This document shows, piece by piece, positions 30,489 to 40,204 of a stretch of 49,267 nt of DNA. Made by a program: the position numbers and the translations under genes. This DNA is from a virus, in the IMG/VR virus record IMGVR_UViG_3300033148_004560, positions 1 to 49,267 of that record. One strand, written 5' to 3'. How positions within the stretch are numbered: the first letter of the stretch is position 1; each line of letters begins with the position of its first letter. The notes beneath the pieces are model-generated. The model worked only from the letters and a program-made list of their open reading frames with translations. It made no database searches and was not told the origin of the DNA.

Positions 30489-31561
30489 ATCCCTGCTTTC
30501 ACGCGGATCGAACCGCTGATAATCGTTCCGCCGAAGGGTCCAGCAATCACCGGGTCAGTCATGCGCGCGACACCCAGCGTGGGCTCGTCGCCCAGCATCA
30601 GGAACAGCGGCATCCACCCGGGCTCACCAGATGCGTCGCCTGAAATCACGAACGGGCGCGAGGGATCGCCATCGCGGAACATCACGGTGACGACCGAGCC
30701 CGGGAAGTGCATCGCCTTCACTCCCGGAGCTAAGCGAACAGGGACGCTCTCGAGATCCGGCATGCCAGTGGAGGAACGAACCGGCTGCAGATTGAGAGCG
30801 TCCCCACTCTGTGTCACTACGCGATAATCGTATGCCACACGATACGCGCGCAGTGGGTCAATCGAGTCATACACACGGCGGAATGCGTCTAGCTCACGAG
30901 ACGATCTTGGTCCTCCGTATACGCGCACGGACAGACGTGTCGATGTAAGCACATACTCCACATCGGTAGCCGCCTCGAGGGCATCGACGGTCACCCCAGG
31001 CAGGATGTTGGCGATGGCGTCAGTGACTAGCTCCACACAGTCCCGCGCAGGGAGCACATCCACCCGAGTAGCCGCGCCCCCGTACGTGCTCGTAGTGCGT
31101 GCGCCGAACTGAGTTACGCCCGCGAGATCCACGTACCAGGCACGCGGCGCAAGCGCGTTGAGCAACCGTGACGCGGGCCCCGCAGTGCGTGCATAGTGCT
31201 CGTCCACCCGCCCCGACGGCGCGCTGCCGAGGGACTCCCCAACCTCGCTAGCAGCGTCGGACAGGATGCTCGATATCGCGACTCCACCACCGTTGTGGTA
31301 CCCCTTAGCGGACACTGAATTGGACCATCCGCCCGCACCTGCCACGACGCGATATGCTCCACGACCGTGTGAGGCTCCGCCGGACACTACCGCGCCCGAT
31401 AGGGTAGCATCGCCGATCGTGATCGTGACTACCTCACCCACTGCGATCGAGATAGGCGTGGCAGTCACAACGTCCGCCCACCATCTACCCCATGCAGGGA
31501 TCTGCACACGCGCGCCTGACACTACCGCGCTGTCATCAGTCGATGTGATGCGGGCGGTCAT
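30485..31561 (-). CDS. Baseplate hub-spike fusion (gpD/gp44 plus gpV/gp45-like)
   Basis: 358 aa. The first two thirds look like the hub (phage late control D/gp27 fold: strand-rich, with RLLNALAPRAWYVDLAGVTQF and DPLRAYRVAYDYRVV). The C-terminal third carries the OB-fold spike-type pattern (LAPGVKAMHFPGSVVTVMFRDGDPSRPFVISGD). In Mu these are separate proteins (gp44 and gp45); here they seem joined. ATGA overlaps on both sides. Confidence 0.65.
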   Translation of the reverse strand: MTARITSTDDSAVVSGARVQIPAWGRWWADVVTATPISIAVGEVVTITIGDATLSGAVVSGGASHGRGAYRVVAGAGGWSNSVSAKGYHNGGGVAISSILSDAASEVGESLGSAPSGRVDEHYARTAGPASRLLNALAPRAWYVDLAGVTQFGARTTSTYGGAATRVDVLPARDCVELVTDAIANILPGVTVDALEAATDVEYVLTSTRLSVRVYGGPRSSRELDAFRRVYDSIDPLRAYRVAYDYRVVTQSGDALNLQPVRSSTGMPDLESVPVRLAPGVKAMHFPGSVVTVMFRDGDPSRPFVISGDASGEPGWMPLFLMLGDEPTLGVARMTDPVIAGPFGGTIISGSIRVKAGM

Positions 31562-32106
31562 GCGTTCTTCGCCTCGTCGAGCAGTGCCTCGAGTTCGCGC
31601 TTGCGCTCCGCGTTCGGGTCGTAGTCCTCACTGTCGCTGCCTGTACCGCCAGGGTTAGCGGATCCACCACCGCCTGTAGCTGGGTTGGCAGGCTTAGGCG
31701 TGGGAGGTCGGTATTCAATGAACTTCACGATGACGGTCACGCCGCCGAGTGAATCGCGAATCGCTCCGCCGATGTGCGCGGCGCAAACCTCTGTGTAATG
31801 ATTCGCTGCCAGGTCGGGGTGGTACACCGGCAGCGCCTGCGGAGTGGGGCCGTTGATCGTCGATTCGAGAACGCGTTGGAACGCTGGCCATGCGATCTGA
31901 TCTGCGGGCGACGCGAGGAAAAACGAAGCTTGAAACTGGCCTACCGTGCTGCCGCTGAGCGTGGACGACGCACCTTGCTGGCCCTTGGCTTCTTCGATGT
32001 CCCAATTCAGATCGCGATCGTGACCGGTGAGGGTGACGGTACCTGGGGAGGTAGCCGTACCAAGCACGATTGCGGCGAACAGATCGGGGAACTCATTGGG
32101 GGTCAT
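31558..32106 (-). CDS. Tail/baseplate protein after the tape measure
   Basis: 182 aa from ATG 32106 (ATGA overlap with the tape measure). Beta-rich opening (GTVTLTGHDRDLNWDIEEA), then an acidic, Gly/Pro-rich low-complexity tail ending in a helix (AERKRELEALLDEA). Position corresponds to the baseplate gene next to the tape measure in Mu-like phages (gp43/N position). No firm family. Confidence 0.6.
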   Translation of the reverse strand: MTPNEFPDLFAAIVLGTATSPGTVTLTGHDRDLNWDIEEAKGQQGASSTLSGSTVGQFQASFFLASPADQIAWPAFQRVLESTINGPTPQALPVYHPDLAANHYTEVCAAHIGGAIRDSLGGVTVIVKFIEYRPPTPKPANPATGGGGSANPGGTGSDSEDYDPNAERKRELEALLDEAKNA

Positions 32107-34466
32107 GCTGCCGCCCCCTGTAGCGCGAGACCTTCCGCCCACTCGAGGAAGTTCTCGGCACCACTGTCTGTCCGCATCGGGACTTCGACGCGTTCGATGT
32201 AGATGGTCGTCGTCTTGGTATCTGTGCTCGACGCAGCCGAGGCCGCAGGCGAGGCCGACGCCCCAGCGCGCGGAGGCAACGCCGCCGATGCAGCTTCTAC
32301 GCTAGGCAACGTAAGCGGGCGGATCGCTGCGTGAGCAGCATCTTGGGCAGGGACGGGGTCGACCACTGCGGCCATCGCGGCTTGCGCGCCGTCGCGCCCA
32401 TCGTCTAGCGCGTTCTCGTATCCGGTTACGGTGTCGTCACCAATGTCGTACATCTTCGTCGAGGGTGACTTGATCCCAAGCACGCGCGCGGCTGCGTTCA
32501 GCGCGCCCGACGCAACGCCAACGATCGCGCTCACGACCGCGCCCGCTCCGGCTGTGATGCCGTTGACCAACCCTGCGATCAAATCAGTACCCAGCTGCAG
32601 TGCGCGTGCGGGGAGCTCCGCCAAAAACTCTAGCCCGGTGGCAAACTCTGCAGCCATCGACGCGCCTACTTCGCCTGCCTTCGCGGGGAGTGACGACATC
32701 AGATCGATCGTGGAGGTGAAGGCGCTGTAGAGCTCCCCGCCAACGTAGGCTACGAGCGCAACGAAGGAGCCAACCACTACGCCGACAGCGGCCAGCACTG
32801 CGCCGCCGAACGCGATCGCCGCCCCGGTCGCTAACAGAATCACACCGAGCACGACCCCGATGGCAACGCCGACAGCAGCGAGGATTGCGCCGATCACTAC
32901 GAGCACAGGCAGCAGCGCCTCGCCTGCTTCCGCTGCCAGATCGAGCGCCTTGTCGAGGTCGAATTCCTTGCCCTCGAGTCCTAGCAGCTCACTGATCGCA
33001 TCGATCGCAGGCGCCACTGCGATATAGATTTTCGTTGCCCCGATCAGCAGCCCTAGGACGAATGCCTCGACTACCTGGGCGGCCGCCTTGGCGTTGGCGA
33101 TGATTGGATCCATCAGTCCGGATAGCGCCTTGCGCATCGCCTTACCCGACGCTGAGTTCTTGTCAAACATTGAGACGAGCACCGCGAGACCCTCGAGCGC
33201 GGGGTCGATATCGAAAGTGAACATGTCGCTCAGATTGCGTTTGAACCTCGCGCCCTGTGCCTCGAGGCCAAGCATCTTGCGCTCGACAACGTTGCCAAAC
33301 TCGGACTCGACGGTGTTCGCGAAGTCCTGCACGGATAGCTTGCCTGCTCGCATGTCCGCGATGAACTTGTCAGCGCCGCCTGCACCCAATGCATTCTCGG
33401 CAGTTGCAGCAGCGCGCAACGCAGCAGGCAAATCCGCAGCACTGACCTTGGCCTCAGTGAGCGTAGCGGCGAGCTCGCGCAACCGTGCCGAGGCAATGCC
33501 CGTGTCGTTCGTGATCTCACGGAAGGGCAAGCCCCTCAGCGCGGGGTTGGCAATCTCAGCGGCCTCCGCGACTAGCGCAAGATCGCGAGCGGCATTCGAG
33601 GCGGAAAATGCGAACGCGACCATCGCGATCGTAACAGCGGCAAGCGCTGCGGCTACCGCGACCAACGCGGTGATGATTGCTGTCGCGACTCGCACCAATC
33701 CGAATCCGGCTACCGTTGCGATCGCGGTACCGCGCCCGAATTTCTCATTGAGATCCACGAACGCTTGCGCGGGGAACAGCATGCGCTCCCCGAGCTCCGC
33801 GACAGGCCCGCCGATATCGCCAAGTGCACCACGGTAAGCGGACAGATTCGTCGCTGCATCGCCCACGTTGTCGTTCACTCGACGCTGGAGCTTGGCCGTA
33901 CTGGCCATCGTCTTACCGAGTTTCTTCTGCGCGCTCGCAGCCTCGGTGGCCTCCTTCGTGAGCCGGTCGAGATCGCCCGCGTAGTCACGGACAGCAGCGG
34001 ACGCGGACGCGGATGCCGCTCGCGCAGCGCCTAGCCCCTTTGACGCAGCGGTTACGCGCTGCAACTTGGATGCGGCTTTCTCCGCTGCCTTCTCGAGTGT
34101 GGCGATCTCGGATGCAGCCGCGCCCGCATCGATAGCACTGGCTAGGTTGACCTGCGTTGCGTTCAGGGTGGCCCGGGCAGCGGCCAGCTTGGCATCCATT
34201 CGCTCGACTGCCTGCGCCGCACCAACGGCATCCTTCTCCAGCCGTGCGTACTTGGCCGAACCATCTGCGAGGGCAGCGTTCGACGCGGTCGTGGCCGCGC
34301 TTGCGGACTCCAGCTCGCCACTCAGTCGCGCCAGCGCATCGTCGAACATGGCAGCCTTCGCACCGTTTGCGGATAGCTGTCCCGCAAGCGAGTCAAGCTC
34401 CGATGTCGTAGCGGATACGCCACGTACTTGCGAAGCAATGTCGATTACGAAAGACGCGTCAGCCAT
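32103..34466 (-). CDS. Tail tape measure protein
   Basis: 787 aa. N-terminal long Ala-rich coiled coil (about 1-220), then three hydrophobic blocks (about 245-285, 450-475, 505-590), and a C-terminal KSPSTKMYDIGDDTVTGYENAL motif typical of tape measures. At about 1.5 angstrom per residue it would predict a tail of roughly 115-120 nm. It controls tail length and passes into the cell membrane. Its ATG overlaps the frameshifted chaperone extension by 8 nt. Confidence 0.9.
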   Translation of the reverse strand: MADASFVIDIASQVRGVSATTSELDSLAGQLSANGAKAAMFDDALARLSGELESASAATTASNAALADGSAKYARLEKDAVGAAQAVERMDAKLAAARATLNATQVNLASAIDAGAAASEIATLEKAAEKAASKLQRVTAASKGLGAARAASASASAAVRDYAGDLDRLTKEATEAASAQKKLGKTMASTAKLQRRVNDNVGDAATNLSAYRGALGDIGGPVAELGERMLFPAQAFVDLNEKFGRGTAIATVAGFGLVRVATAIITALVAVAAALAAVTIAMVAFAFSASNAARDLALVAEAAEIANPALRGLPFREITNDTGIASARLRELAATLTEAKVSAADLPAALRAAATAENALGAGGADKFIADMRAGKLSVQDFANTVESEFGNVVERKMLGLEAQGARFKRNLSDMFTFDIDPALEGLAVLVSMFDKNSASGKAMRKALSGLMDPIIANAKAAAQVVEAFVLGLLIGATKIYIAVAPAIDAISELLGLEGKEFDLDKALDLAAEAGEALLPVLVVIGAILAAVGVAIGVVLGVILLATGAAIAFGGAVLAAVGVVVGSFVALVAYVGGELYSAFTSTIDLMSSLPAKAGEVGASMAAEFATGLEFLAELPARALQLGTDLIAGLVNGITAGAGAVVSAIVGVASGALNAAARVLGIKSPSTKMYDIGDDTVTGYENALDDGRDGAQAAMAAVVDPVPAQDAAHAAIRPLTLPSVEAASAALPPRAGASASPAASAASSTDTKTTTIYIERVEVPMRTDSGAENFLEWAEGLALQGAAA

Positions 34467-34620
34467 GGGTCAGGGCAGCCTCCACGAGCTGCAAAACGTG
34501 GGCGAGTCTGAAGAACGCGGCACGAGTCTCCGGGGAAGGATCGTGGTCGAACGCGCTTAGTATTCCGTCGCCGAAGCGTCCCGCGTTCGTCTTCATATCG
34601 ACGAACACATCGGCGATCAT
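34459..34620 (-). CDS. Frameshift extension of the tail assembly chaperone
   Basis: 53 codons in the -1 frame of the upstream gene. Sequence MIADVFVDMKTNAG then HVLQLVEAALTHG. It is reached through the slippery site G-GGA-AAA at 34626-34620 (minus strand), directly before the TGA of the upstream gene. The product would be about 190 aa. This is the arrangement known for lambda G/GT and Mu-like chaperones. It could also be started at the ATG at 34620, but no RBS is visible. Confidence 0.75.
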   Translation of the reverse strand: MIADVFVDMKTNAGRFGDGILSAFDHDPSPETRAAFFRLAHVLQLVEAALTHG

Positions 34621-34626
34621 TTTCCC
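34617..34626 (-). promoter_or_regulatory. Programmed -1 ribosomal frameshift site
   Basis: The heptamer GGGAAAA in phase G-GGA-AAA is followed immediately by TGA. A -1 slip reads ATG ATC GCC and enters the 53-codon extension. Confidence 0.75.
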
Positions 34627-35033
34627 TCGGTCTGCTCCAATCCTGCCGAGAGCTGCACTGCCGCAACGCCCGCGCGAACTGCGATCCCGGGCACGGCCTC
34701 AAGCAGCGTTGTCCACTCCTCACTATCCTTAGCCGGATAGAGCAACGTCGATCCTGTGGCTTCCTCCGCAGCGGCAGCGGTGTCCGCACCCTCGCGCTTC
34801 GTCCGATCGCGGAAGCGCTTCAATTCGTTCTTGTTCAGCGACCGCACAACCACCATCGTGACCATGCCTGGAGAGTGCCGCCCGACCTCGACGGAGGCAA
34901 TGTTACCATCCCCCCGCTCGATCTCGAGTTCATTCAGCCGGGCCATGTCAACAGCACGCTGTTGGTTGCGCGCAGCATTCAGGAGTTCTTTGCGCTCGGT
35001 GCGCTCTTGTTCAATCTTCGCTAACAGATCCAT
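34617..35033 (-). CDS. Tail assembly chaperone (upstream frame)
   Basis: 138 aa from ATG 35033 (GGAGG, 5-nt spacer); ATG 35045 is in frame but without RBS. Helical N-terminus (IEQERTERKELLNAARNQQ), then beta-rich. The stop is embedded in a -1 slippery heptamer that gives a second, longer product. Lies between tube and tape measure, as expected. Confidence 0.8.
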   Translation of the reverse strand: MDLLAKIEQERTERKELLNAARNQQRAVDMARLNELEIERGDGNIASVEVGRHSPGMVTMVVVRSLNKNELKRFRDRTKREGADTAAAAEEATGSTLLYPAKDSEEWTTLLEAVPGIAVRAGVAAVQLSAGLEQTEGK

Positions 35034-35054
35034 GTGTTCCTCCACGGATAGTGA

Positions 35055-35567
35055 TTACAGCAATGCGATTCGTACGCCGTCGACTAACTTGTGCCGATCG
35101 GTAACGTGGATCTTGTAGTCCACCGTCGTTGCGTCGGTCCCCTCAGCAGGCGCTTCATTGTCGGACAGTAGGCGGCACCCTAGCAGTCGACGCTCCCAGA
35201 TCTCCGTCGTATTGGGCGGAGTGAACAGGTAGTCAAACTGAAAGAACACCAACGAGATTTGCACGACGCCACCGTCCCGAACCAGGCCTTGCGCGATGGC
35301 CGCTTCTTTCAGTGAGCGTTCGAAGATCTGTGCACCGGATAGGTACAGAGTGAACGCGCCTTCGTGAGTGATTGCCCCGGTAGTGGTCTGCTTCACGCGA
35401 CCACCCGCAAGCTGAGTGCCTACCTCAACTGCGCTCCCGCTAGTGACTGACTTCACATCACGAGCGGTGAGTAGCGCAACGTCTTGCGCTTGGATCTTGA
35501 AGTTGATGTCCGCCCACGATGGCGCGAAGCCATCCAGAAGCGGATACTCATTATTTGCTCCTGCCAT
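35055..35567 (-). CDS. Tail tube protein
   Basis: 170 aa, RBS GAGG before ATG. Pattern: NNEYPLLDGFAPSWADINFKI, then GAITHEGAFTLYLSG and LVFFQFDYLFTPP. Size and position directly after the sheath and before the chaperone fit the Mu gp40-like tube protein. Forms the inner tube of the contractile tail. Confidence 0.8.
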   Translation of the reverse strand: MAGANNEYPLLDGFAPSWADINFKIQAQDVALLTARDVKSVTSGSAVEVGTQLAGGRVKQTTTGAITHEGAFTLYLSGAQIFERSLKEAAIAQGLVRDGGVVQISLVFFQFDYLFTPPNTTEIWERRLLGCRLLSDNEAPAEGTDATTVDYKIHVTDRHKLVDGVRIALL

Positions 35568-35574
35568 TGTTACC

Positions 35575-37527
35575 TCACTGCACCACTGTCACGGTGTTGA
35601 TTGTGTGAATGGTCCCGCGCAGAGTGATCGTCAGTACGCCATTCATGATCGGCTCGGGGATATTGTATAGATCGTCGGCACCCGCGACCCACTGCACGTT
35701 GCTCACGCGTGGACCCTCGCCTTCCTTATTCGCCATCATGTCGTTAGCCAGCGACGTGTTGACGAAGGATTCGATTTCCTTGAGCGATGCGCTTGTCGCC
35801 GTGCCGTCGGAATTCAGGATCAGGCTACGCCCGATCGCATCCTCTGTGGCAGCTTGGCACACTGCGCGTGCACGTTGCACGACCGCTGTATTGTGCGTCT
35901 GCACGAGCAGCGAGGAGTCATCAGCGCGGGTCAACGAATTCGCGATGAACGCTCCATTAGGCCCATTCGCCCACGACCGGAACGAAGTGAATCGAGCTGC
36001 GCTAGCGGCGCCTCCGTCCACACGATCGTCATACTCGGTGAGCTGTCCTTCACTGTCATATAGGCTCCACCCGGTTGGGCCGTCGGACTTGCGCCACGTG
36101 TCAATGTGCAGGTCGTGGCGGTACTCTCGCAGGCTCGCAGCCCATGCAGCGGGCGCCCGGAGATGCCATGTCGAAAACGTTGAGAACTTGCGCGCCTTAC
36201 CAGCGGACAAGTCGATGTGATGGTCGCCGTCGATCGTCGAGAACTCGGATGTGATGGCGGCCATCCACACGGCCTTGGTCTGTCCGGCAGCGACTGTCGG
36301 CACCGTGATGCCGATCACTTCGTCGGCGAGGTCGGTGGACTCAAACGTGATCGTGGTAGCGGTAACAGCGGTAACCGTAAACGTACCATCGTTCGACGCA
36401 GTGTCTGCGAACGTGACGGAGTCCCCAACGCGGAAGCCATCGTCCAACCAAGACCCGGGCGAGCCACCCGCACGGATGACAGTGTCTGCTGAATCACTGA
36501 ATGTGAGCGAGGGCTCACCAACGATCGACACGTTCGACACGGGGCCCTCATCCGTCAGGTCGTCGGTGTCAAGGGTGATGACGGTAGCGCTCGTGACTGT
36601 GCACGTCGTGGTGTGTACCGCGTTGTTCGAGGTGGATCCGGTTACGGTCAGTAGATCGCCAGTGGCGAAGCCGTCGCTAGTCCACGATCCAGTGGCGCGT
36701 GTGATCGTGTCGCCCGTCGCGCCAACCTCTGCGAACGTAACTGCAGTAGTTGACATGCGATGCGTGACACTCGACAGCGTCGCCAGGGGCAACCGGTCGA
36801 GCACGCTAGCGCGACCGTAGATGAACCTGTCATCCGAGGTCTCGTAAGCGTTGAGCAGCACGAGCAGCGCGGCAGCTTCCGCGTCGGTCTGCAGGTCCCC
36901 AAGGAACATCGCGGAGCGAACCTGACGAGCTTGCGCGGCGAGGCCTTCGAACGCCGATGTCCAACCAGCGGAGCCCGCGAGCGGACCGGACCCGTGCCAC
37001 GTATGCACCGTGTCGCCTGTGACCAACGTCCCGGCTGCGAAGGATGCTGTCGCGCCGAAGTACGGGATCACATAGCTCGTGGCTGTCCCAAGACGGATAC
37101 GCTTCTGTGATGTGCCGCCGTCCATTGATAGACCCAGGATGATTTGGTCAGAGCCGATCGTCCCGCCGGTGAGCACCACGAGTACGCCGTCGTGCTCCAT
37201 TAGCACGCCGTCGGAACCGGCAGTAACGGTCGTCACAGACGTTCCACTGTTGCCGCTCGTGTCGTGGCGTCCGATCACGCCGGGTGTCGCGATCGGGATA
37301 CCGACGAACAGCATCGAATTGCCCGTCTCCTCGGAATGGTAATTCGCGTATTCGACTCCCTCACTATACCCATGCTGTGCATAGATCGCGGAAGCGGATC
37401 CATACAGACGCGGGACAGCGTCAGCATTACTGGGGACGGGAGCGATCACGGTGATCAACTTCGCGCCGCCGACGGACGCGGACGCACCGGCGGCTAGTGT
37501 GTTACTCGCACCAGGCAACGTTGCCAT
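35575..37527 (-). CDS. Contractile tail sheath protein
   Basis: 650 aa, longer than Mu gpL (~495 aa). Sheath hallmarks: an N-terminal GGAKLITVIAPVPSNADAVPRLYGS, and LAAQARQVRSAMFLGDLQTDAEAAALL. The C-terminal part has TTLRGTIHTINTVTVVQ-type strands. Two extra Ig-like or beta insertions rich in Thr/Val/Asp occur at about 265-415. RBS GGAGGT before ATG. Confidence 0.88.
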   Translation of the reverse strand: MATLPGASNTLAAGASASVGGAKLITVIAPVPSNADAVPRLYGSASAIYAQHGYSEGVEYANYHSEETGNSMLFVGIPIATPGVIGRHDTSGNSGTSVTTVTAGSDGVLMEHDGVLVVLTGGTIGSDQIILGLSMDGGTSQKRIRLGTATSYVIPYFGATASFAAGTLVTGDTVHTWHGSGPLAGSAGWTSAFEGLAAQARQVRSAMFLGDLQTDAEAAALLVLLNAYETSDDRFIYGRASVLDRLPLATLSSVTHRMSTTAVTFAEVGATGDTITRATGSWTSDGFATGDLLTVTGSTSNNAVHTTTCTVTSATVITLDTDDLTDEGPVSNVSIVGEPSLTFSDSADTVIRAGGSPGSWLDDGFRVGDSVTFADTASNDGTFTVTAVTATTITFESTDLADEVIGITVPTVAAGQTKAVWMAAITSEFSTIDGDHHIDLSAGKARKFSTFSTWHLRAPAAWAASLREYRHDLHIDTWRKSDGPTGWSLYDSEGQLTEYDDRVDGGAASAARFTSFRSWANGPNGAFIANSLTRADDSSLLVQTHNTAVVQRARAVCQAATEDAIGRSLILNSDGTATSASLKEIESFVNTSLANDMMANKEGEGPRVSNVQWVAGADDLYNIPEPIMNGVLTITLRGTIHTINTVTVVQ

Positions 37528-38100
37528 TTAGTCTACCTCCTCAAACATTTCGCCGTACTCATCTTCATTCCGTGTCAGCAGCACCGAGGTGTTGGTGCTG
37601 AAGACCACTCCAGTGTCAGCGCCGGAGCCATCGTAGTCGACGCGATTGACAGACCGGCCCATGCGGATCTGCAGTACGTATCCGGCTACCTGAGAAGCTT
37701 CGGCGGCTTGCAGCTCTTCCGTTGTCAGCATGCGTCCGCTCAGGGGCTGCAGGATCGAGCCTTGCGCTTGCGCCCAGTCAGCGAGCGCTACGAGCACGCC
37801 GTCGACGACGCGCTGCACTTCGACTTCATGCTCCCACGCTTGCGCACCGGCCTGGGGCTCGAACGCATAGATCATGACCGAGTATCCAACGTACCTCGAG
37901 AATATGCGCGAAGGGTTGATCTTCGATCCGATAGGCGCCGTGATCTGATCGCCGATCGAGCGGTCATGATCGATCACAACGCGATGTCGCTGGCGACTCG
38001 CCCCAAGCGCGAGCGGACGGTCCTTGCCAACGGATACGGACACAGGGAATTTGCGTGCCAGTAGGTTCGCGCGCAGTCCTTCGCGGATGGCAAAGATCAT
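37528..38100 (-). CDS. Head-tail joining protein (gp37-like position)
   Basis: 190 aa from ATG 38100 (ATGA overlap). Contains AIREGLRANLLARKFPVSVSVG and a C-terminal TNTSVLLTRNEDEYGEMFEEVD. Between sheath and head-tail genes, it may be a tail terminator. The stop codon directly abuts the sheath ATG (TAA-ATG). No firm family. Confidence 0.6.
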   Translation of the reverse strand: MIFAIREGLRANLLARKFPVSVSVGKDRPLALGASRQRHRVVIDHDRSIGDQITAPIGSKINPSRIFSRYVGYSVMIYAFEPQAGAQAWEHEVEVQRVVDGVLVALADWAQAQGSILQPLSGRMLTTEELQAAEASQVAGYVLQIRMGRSVNRVDYDGSGADTGVVFSTNTSVLLTRNEDEYGEMFEEVD

Positions 38101-38510
38101 GCTGCACGCTTCCATTCACTCGCGAGCACTCGCGCGACGATGCCATCCAAGGAGCGCTTCCACTTCGGTGGGATGTCTGTACGATCGCCCGACGGAAGCA
38201 CCTGGTATTTGCCCACCAAGTACTTTGCCCACGGAGTGGTAAGCACCGCGCGCATCACTGTTCCCTGCGAGCTGAACCCGAGTGTCGCGCGCGTCGCGCC
38301 CGTAGCGACCAACGACAGTGGGCCATTGACACCAGACGGACGCGGTGCACCATATGCGGTCAGACCTGAATCGAAATCCGCACGCGCTGCCGCAGTCAAT
38401 TCCGGTGCTGCTTGCGATGCAACGATTTGCGCGGCGGACACTGTCATCGCCTGCACGCGGTCGCGGAAGCTTCGCAATGACCCACCACCGATGCGACGTA
38501 CCCTGCTCAT
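38097..38510 (-). CDS. Head-tail joining/neck protein
   Basis: 137 aa from ATG 38510 (ATGA overlap); the frame further upstream is not coding. Starts MSRVRRIGGGSLRSFRDRV. Position corresponds to the small neck genes between major head and sheath. Size fits Mu gp37/gp38-class proteins. Confidence 0.6.
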   Translation of the reverse strand: MSRVRRIGGGSLRSFRDRVQAMTVSAAQIVASQAAPELTAAARADFDSGLTAYGAPRPSGVNGPLSLVATGATRATLGFSSQGTVMRAVLTTPWAKYLVGKYQVLPSGDRTDIPPKWKRSLDGIVARVLASEWKRAA

Positions 38511-39139
38511 GCGATGCCCCCATACGTGCGCCAGGGGGACGCGGTAGTAGTGGATGTACGTGCGCTTCGTTGCGCAGTCGGAGGAGCGTTCTCGCCACGG
38601 ACAGGGGCGTTGCGGGCCCACCGCTCAACACGCTTCCGGGCCGCATCGTAGATCGTAGTCAGCGAGACTGACTGTCCTCCGGTGCGCGCCAGCAGATCGG
38701 CGGCAGCAAGCTCCGCTGTCGTCATCCGGATAATGTCCGCAACCGGATCCTCTAGTGGGATCACATGCGCGGGCAGCATGTCATCGATCATGCGTGAGGC
38801 TTTGGCGATCGCGGCGGTGACGGGCATTGGAGCGAGCACCAAAAATGTGGTGCCCGTAGTGGTCAGGTTGATCGCGGCGCCGCCTTCCGATGCCGCGATC
38901 TGAAACGCCCAGTCGCTAGACGGGATGGCGTAATAGGACGTTCCCTCCGCTACGGGCGAGGGCAGTCCGCCGCCACCAGCGGTGCGGAACTGAAGCTCCG
39001 CATCCGTCTCAAATCCGTGTGCGTCAAGTTCAAAAGTATCGCCCGACACGCTAACCGAATCCACAAGCCTACCAGGCGACGCGAGCGCGCCACGCGGTAG
39101 ACCATATAGGTACAGGTCAGCTGCCAAGCAGTACGTCAT
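38507..39139 (-). CDS. Head completion protein (Mu gp36/DUF1320-like)
   Basis: 210 aa. The C-terminal half has the DUF1320-type pattern (AKASRMIDDMLPAHVIPLEDPVADIIRM, then LAAADLLARTGG). A beta-rich segment (about 25-105) appears inserted after the first 20 residues (MTYCLAADLYLYG). Connects capsid and tail. ATGA overlap with the major head gene. Confidence 0.7.
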   Translation of the reverse strand: MTYCLAADLYLYGLPRGALASPGRLVDSVSVSGDTFELDAHGFETDAELQFRTAGGGGLPSPVAEGTSYYAIPSSDWAFQIAASEGGAAINLTTTGTTFLVLAPMPVTAAIAKASRMIDDMLPAHVIPLEDPVADIIRMTTAELAAADLLARTGGQSVSLTTIYDAARKRVERWARNAPVRGENAPPTAQRSARTSTTTASPWRTYGGIA

Positions 39140-40194
39140 GGTGTGAGATCGATCCGGACAATCGCATGTGGGAGCGCTGCAGTAGCGGCCGCGCGAATGA
39201 CGAACTTGACACCAACGAGTCCACTGTTCTTGTACAACTCGTCAGTCTTGTCGTATCGGATCTCCTCAGGTGACCCGCGCCGCTGCACAACCCATGGTGG
39301 TGGAGTCATACCACCCGACTTCACACCAAACGCGTATACAATATCCTCATCGCCGGAGTTGCCCGAGGGCAGCGTGCCAGTGAGCTCATCCGCGACTGTG
39401 ACCGGAGTCCCGAAGTGCCTATTCGGCATGACACCGGCAGCGACATTCTCCGACCCGGCAACGTTCTGCAATGCCTCGAGAACCACGTTGCGGGAGAACG
39501 CATCCAGCGCATCCTCCTCATGTGCGGCCGACACCAAGAACCCACCGAAGCGCAATCCCATCGGTCTACCGTTCGGGCCTTTGATCGATCGGAAATGTCG
39601 ACGGCACTGCGATACCAGCGTTGCGTTCAACACTGCGGGAACCGTCGCACCCTGCACTGTGTCGCCTGCATCCCAGTCGTTGTCGAACGTCCCGAACCCG
39701 GAGTCGAGCACGTTCTGTGGGTGATCCGCCGCGAACAGCGCGCGTGCACTGGCGACCGACCCGCCGGGGTACTCGACGCGGTAGAAGTCCAGATTCGGAT
39801 TGGAGTTGAGCATGTCCGCTACGAGCACGTTCGGGTGACGCAAGGCTTCCATTGCCATCGCGGCGGGCTCATTCGACCAGCCGATGAAGTCCCCTGTGTC
39901 CGCCTCGAGGATGTCGGCCTTCTCGTAGACGCCGTCGTACCACTCGAGAGGAATCATAGACAGTGAGCGCTCGTACAGCCGACGCATCTTGTCGTCGCCG
40001 TCGCGCTTCTGGTATCCCGCCGTGGACAGTGGGATCGGGAACGTCGTCCGGATCGCGTCGCTCACGTGCGTGGTACCAAGTAGACTAGACCATTGATCAA
40101 TGTCGCCTAGAGCGAAGGCCTTGTCAAATTGTGACGAGAAATCCGTCAGCGCGATTTGCACATCGCGTGGCATCAAGTGGTAAATCGAGGGCAT
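39136..40194 (-). CDS. Major head protein (Mu T-like)
   Basis: 352 aa, RBS GGAGATG. Pattern of Mu gpT: a helical start with FSSQFDKAFA, then MIPLEWYDGVYEKADILEADTGDFIGW, and VADMLNSNPNLDFYRVEYPG. The middle contains ALFAADHPQNVLDSGFGTFDN and RFGGFLVSAAHEEDALD. Slightly longer than Mu gpT (~305). Forms the capsid shell. Confidence 0.88.
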   Translation of the reverse strand: MPSIYHLMPRDVQIALTDFSSQFDKAFALGDIDQWSSLLGTTHVSDAIRTTFPIPLSTAGYQKRDGDDKMRRLYERSLSMIPLEWYDGVYEKADILEADTGDFIGWSNEPAAMAMEALRHPNVLVADMLNSNPNLDFYRVEYPGGSVASARALFAADHPQNVLDSGFGTFDNDWDAGDTVQGATVPAVLNATLVSQCRRHFRSIKGPNGRPMGLRFGGFLVSAAHEEDALDAFSRNVVLEALQNVAGSENVAAGVMPNRHFGTPVTVADELTGTLPSGNSGDEDIVYAFGVKSGGMTPPPWVVQRRGSPEEIRYDKTDELYKNSGLVGVKFVIRAAATAALPHAIVRIDLTP

Positions 40195-40204
40195 CAGTCA
40201 TCTC

